From: Mageeibacillus sp. UBA1255
Lineage (GTDB): Bacteria > Bacillota > Clostridia > UBA1212 > UBA1255
Assembly (NCBI GenBank): GCA_002308795.1
Contig: DBVV01000106.1
Location: 7,206-13,688 of the forward strand
DNA length: 6,483 nt
Direction of reading: 5' to 3'
Of the stretch, positions 6,201-6,483 are shown one piece after another. A program made the position numbers and the translations under genes. The stretch's first letter is position 1. Every line of letters begins with the position of its first letter. The notes beneath the pieces were generated by a model. That model saw only the letters and a program-made list of their open reading frames with translations, searched no databases and was not told the origin of the DNA.

Positions 6201-6483
6201 CGAAGCAGGCGCATGTTTTACCGGTGATGTCATTGACGATCTCGTCCAGATGATAACCCAGAGCGATCCTTGTGGATATTTTTGCTATGGGGTAGCCCGT
6301 CGCCTTACTGGCCAGAGCGGAAGAACGCGAAACACGCGGATTGACCTCGATGACCGCATATTCGAACGAGTCGGGATCGAGCGCGAACTGGACGTTGCAC
6401 CCTCCGACGATGCCGAGGTTCGTGATGATATCGAGCGCAGCGGACCGCAGCATCTGAAATTCCCTGTCCGAGAGCGTGAGCGC
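3205..6483 (-). CDS. carB: Carbamoyl-phosphate synthase large subunit fused to a diaminopimelate-epimerase-like domain (5' end outside window)
   Basis: CarB makes carbamoyl phosphate from bicarbonate, ATP and ammonia supplied by CarA, for pyrimidine and arginine synthesis. The frame is open to the right edge, and judged from E. coli CarB about 250 N-terminal residues are missing. Of the 1092 visible residues, about 1-150 end the first ATP-grasp half (IEVNPRVSRSSALASKATG), 150-295 are the oligomerisation domain and 298-680 the second ATP-grasp half (GQGIEFDY, NPETVSTDYDTADRLYFEP, RPSYVIGG, EHIERAGVHSGDS, IEVNPRASRTVP). The MGS allosteric domain spans about 688-805. The ordinary CarB C-terminus (ELVDICNM) then runs on after about ten residues into a full-length DapF fold, about 825-1092. 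No stop or frameshift interrupts the junction. Both DapF catalytic cysteines are alanine (codons 3802-3804 and 3385-3387). Synthase function is likely; epimerase function is doubtful. Confidence 0.93.
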   Translation of the reverse strand, partial: ALTLSDREFQMLRSAALDIITNLGIVGGCNVQFALDPDSFEYAVIEVNPRVSRSSALASKATGYPIAKISTRIALGYHLDEIVNDITGKTCACFEPALDYVVVKLPKWPFDKFAGSSRTLGTQMKATGEVMAIAPTFEMALMKAVRGAENGLDTLNAPKMAGQAADGSPIEDRLRLADDRRIYTIFEALKSGVSVDLIHSVTKIDNWFLNKIKKLADFELSIEGKGLDERSYIIGKQLGYTDKALLRLSGAADLPCPHMTASFKMVDTCGGEFEAETPYFYSTCGGYCESRTFPRSGRPVIMVLGSGPIRIGQGIEFDYSSVHCVWTLREIGYDVVIVNNNPETVSTDYDTADRLYFEPLTPEDVMNIIDAEDPAGVVVAFGGQTAIKLTGFLDSRGIPILGTSAEGIDIAEDRAKFDALLEEFAISRPRGMAVKTLDEAVSAANELGYPVLLRPSYVIGGQNMTISRSSAQTVEYMERILAQGIENPVLVDKYMPGIELEADVISDGEDVLIPGIMEHIERAGVHSGDSIAVYPPYNLNDKFLNKICDCSEKLALALGTKGLVNIQYLIYNGELYVIEVNPRASRTVPYISKVTGIPMTDIACRVMLGEKLRDLGYGTGLAPVPPYTAVKVPVFSFEKLSDANSILGPEMKSTGEVLGIGKNLAEALFKGLTASGLRLSLRRSEEEPSGIFISVDETDYHEILPAARVFSDAGMVIYATSGTGEAIRNSGIEVKTVRNASESPEIRTLMEEGKISCIVYTGAVKDDTIGDYTLLHMRAMQLGIPCLTSADTLTALAQMVMSRYTEENVELVDICNMRTQRLSVPFTKMQSCGNDYIFIDNRSGIVTCPESLCVALCAPHTGIGADGIALIENSDKADAFMRTFNKDGSEGKMAGNSIRCVAKYIHDRGLVSPSKDVLTIETVSGVYRAKLYLRDGLVNSVSVDMGRVVPDEKEITVHVHGSSFSGVQVNTGNPHFVIFTPSPELQDLSVIGPLIEHHPLFPGRTNVEFCAVIDRTTIRVRIWERGSGETLSAGTSAVAAACAAAAKKTVDKGKDIKVKLPGGELTVSIPEDDTGVILTGSAVKVFDGEFEL
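3208..4011 (-). other. DapF-like domain within the CarB fusion, lacking both catalytic cysteines
   Basis: The domain has about 268 residues, against a usual DapF length of about 270-285; the shortfall lies before TGNPH. DapF normally interconverts LL- and meso-diaminopimelate with a Cys/Cys acid-base pair. Family landmarks are FTKMQSCGNDY, GIGADGIALIE, FNKDGSE, IRCVAKY, VNTGNPHFVIF, FPGRTNVEF, IWERGSGETL and a C-terminal VFDGEFEL. The substrate-contacting Asn residues (CGND, FNKD, GN, GNPH, RTNVEF) and the Glu-Arg of WERG are kept. The first catalytic motif, normally CGNG, reads AGNS (Ala at 3802-3804, Ser at 3793-3795). The second, normally CGTG or CGSG, reads AGTS (Ala at 3385-3387, Ser at 3376-3378). 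By the known mechanism it should not epimerise diaminopimelate. It may be a pseudoenzyme, a ligand sensor, or an enzyme with different chemistry. Confidence 0.85.
4050..4425 (-). other. MGS-like allosteric domain of CarB with unusual effector site
   Basis: This is the C-terminal allosteric domain of CarB, which binds UMP, IMP or ornithine in E. coli. The fold is recognisable: GIFISVDETDY, VIYATSGTGEAIRNSGI, IVYTGAVKDDTIGDYTLLHMRAMQLGIPCLTSADT, and a terminal YTEENVELVDICNM. The usual NK..EGRPNI.D loop is replaced by TVRNASESPEIRTLM (about 4234-4278), and the INT motif is replaced by VYTG (about 4201-4212). These substitutions suggest altered effector binding. They may be common to a clostridial subgroup and not unique to this organism. 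Confidence 0.65.

Overview
The window looks like a chromosomal segment of a Gram-positive, clostridia-like bacterium (Bacillota). Evidence: strong GGAG/GGGGG ribosome binding sites, tight gene overlaps, a PrsA-type lipoprotein, a Firmicutes-style carbamoyl-phosphate synthase large chain, and mixed, moderately GC-rich codon use. This placement is inferred from protein style; no rRNA or tRNA gene is present to confirm it. All real genes lie on the minus strand, so transcription runs from high to low coordinates. There is no gene-free stretch over 300 bases, and I see no RNA gene, CRISPR array, insertion sequence or clear hairpin terminator.

Unit 1 (6483 to 2444): the 3' three quarters of carB (carbamoyl-phosphate synthase large subunit, 5' end outside the window). 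It runs without a stop codon into a complete diaminopimelate-epimerase (DapF) fold. A peptidase C26 / class I glutamine-amidotransferase-fold gamma-glutamyl hydrolase follows with a 4-nt ATGA overlap, so the two are probably translationally coupled.

Unit 2 (2472 to 1): a good sigma-A-type promoter overlaps the stop codon of the hydrolase gene. It drives a six-helix membrane protein of unknown function, a PrsA/SurA-like lipoprotein foldase (GTG start) and, through a TGATG overlap, a membrane-anchored or secreted protein with a Pro/Ser/Glu/Thr-rich linker that runs off the left edge. This unit looks devoted to the cell envelope or secretion.

The most unusual feature is the CarB-DapF polypeptide. 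The DapF part keeps the Asn/Glu/Arg substrate-binding residues of the family. However, both catalytic cysteines are alanine, and the glycine three residues after each is serine, so the same double change occurs in both pseudo-symmetric halves. The adjacent CarB allosteric (MGS) domain also lacks the usual effector-site motifs. One reading is that a non-catalytic, ligand-binding DapF fold has become a regulatory module of carbamoyl-phosphate synthase; another is an epimerase-fold enzyme with altered chemistry. Both are hypotheses.
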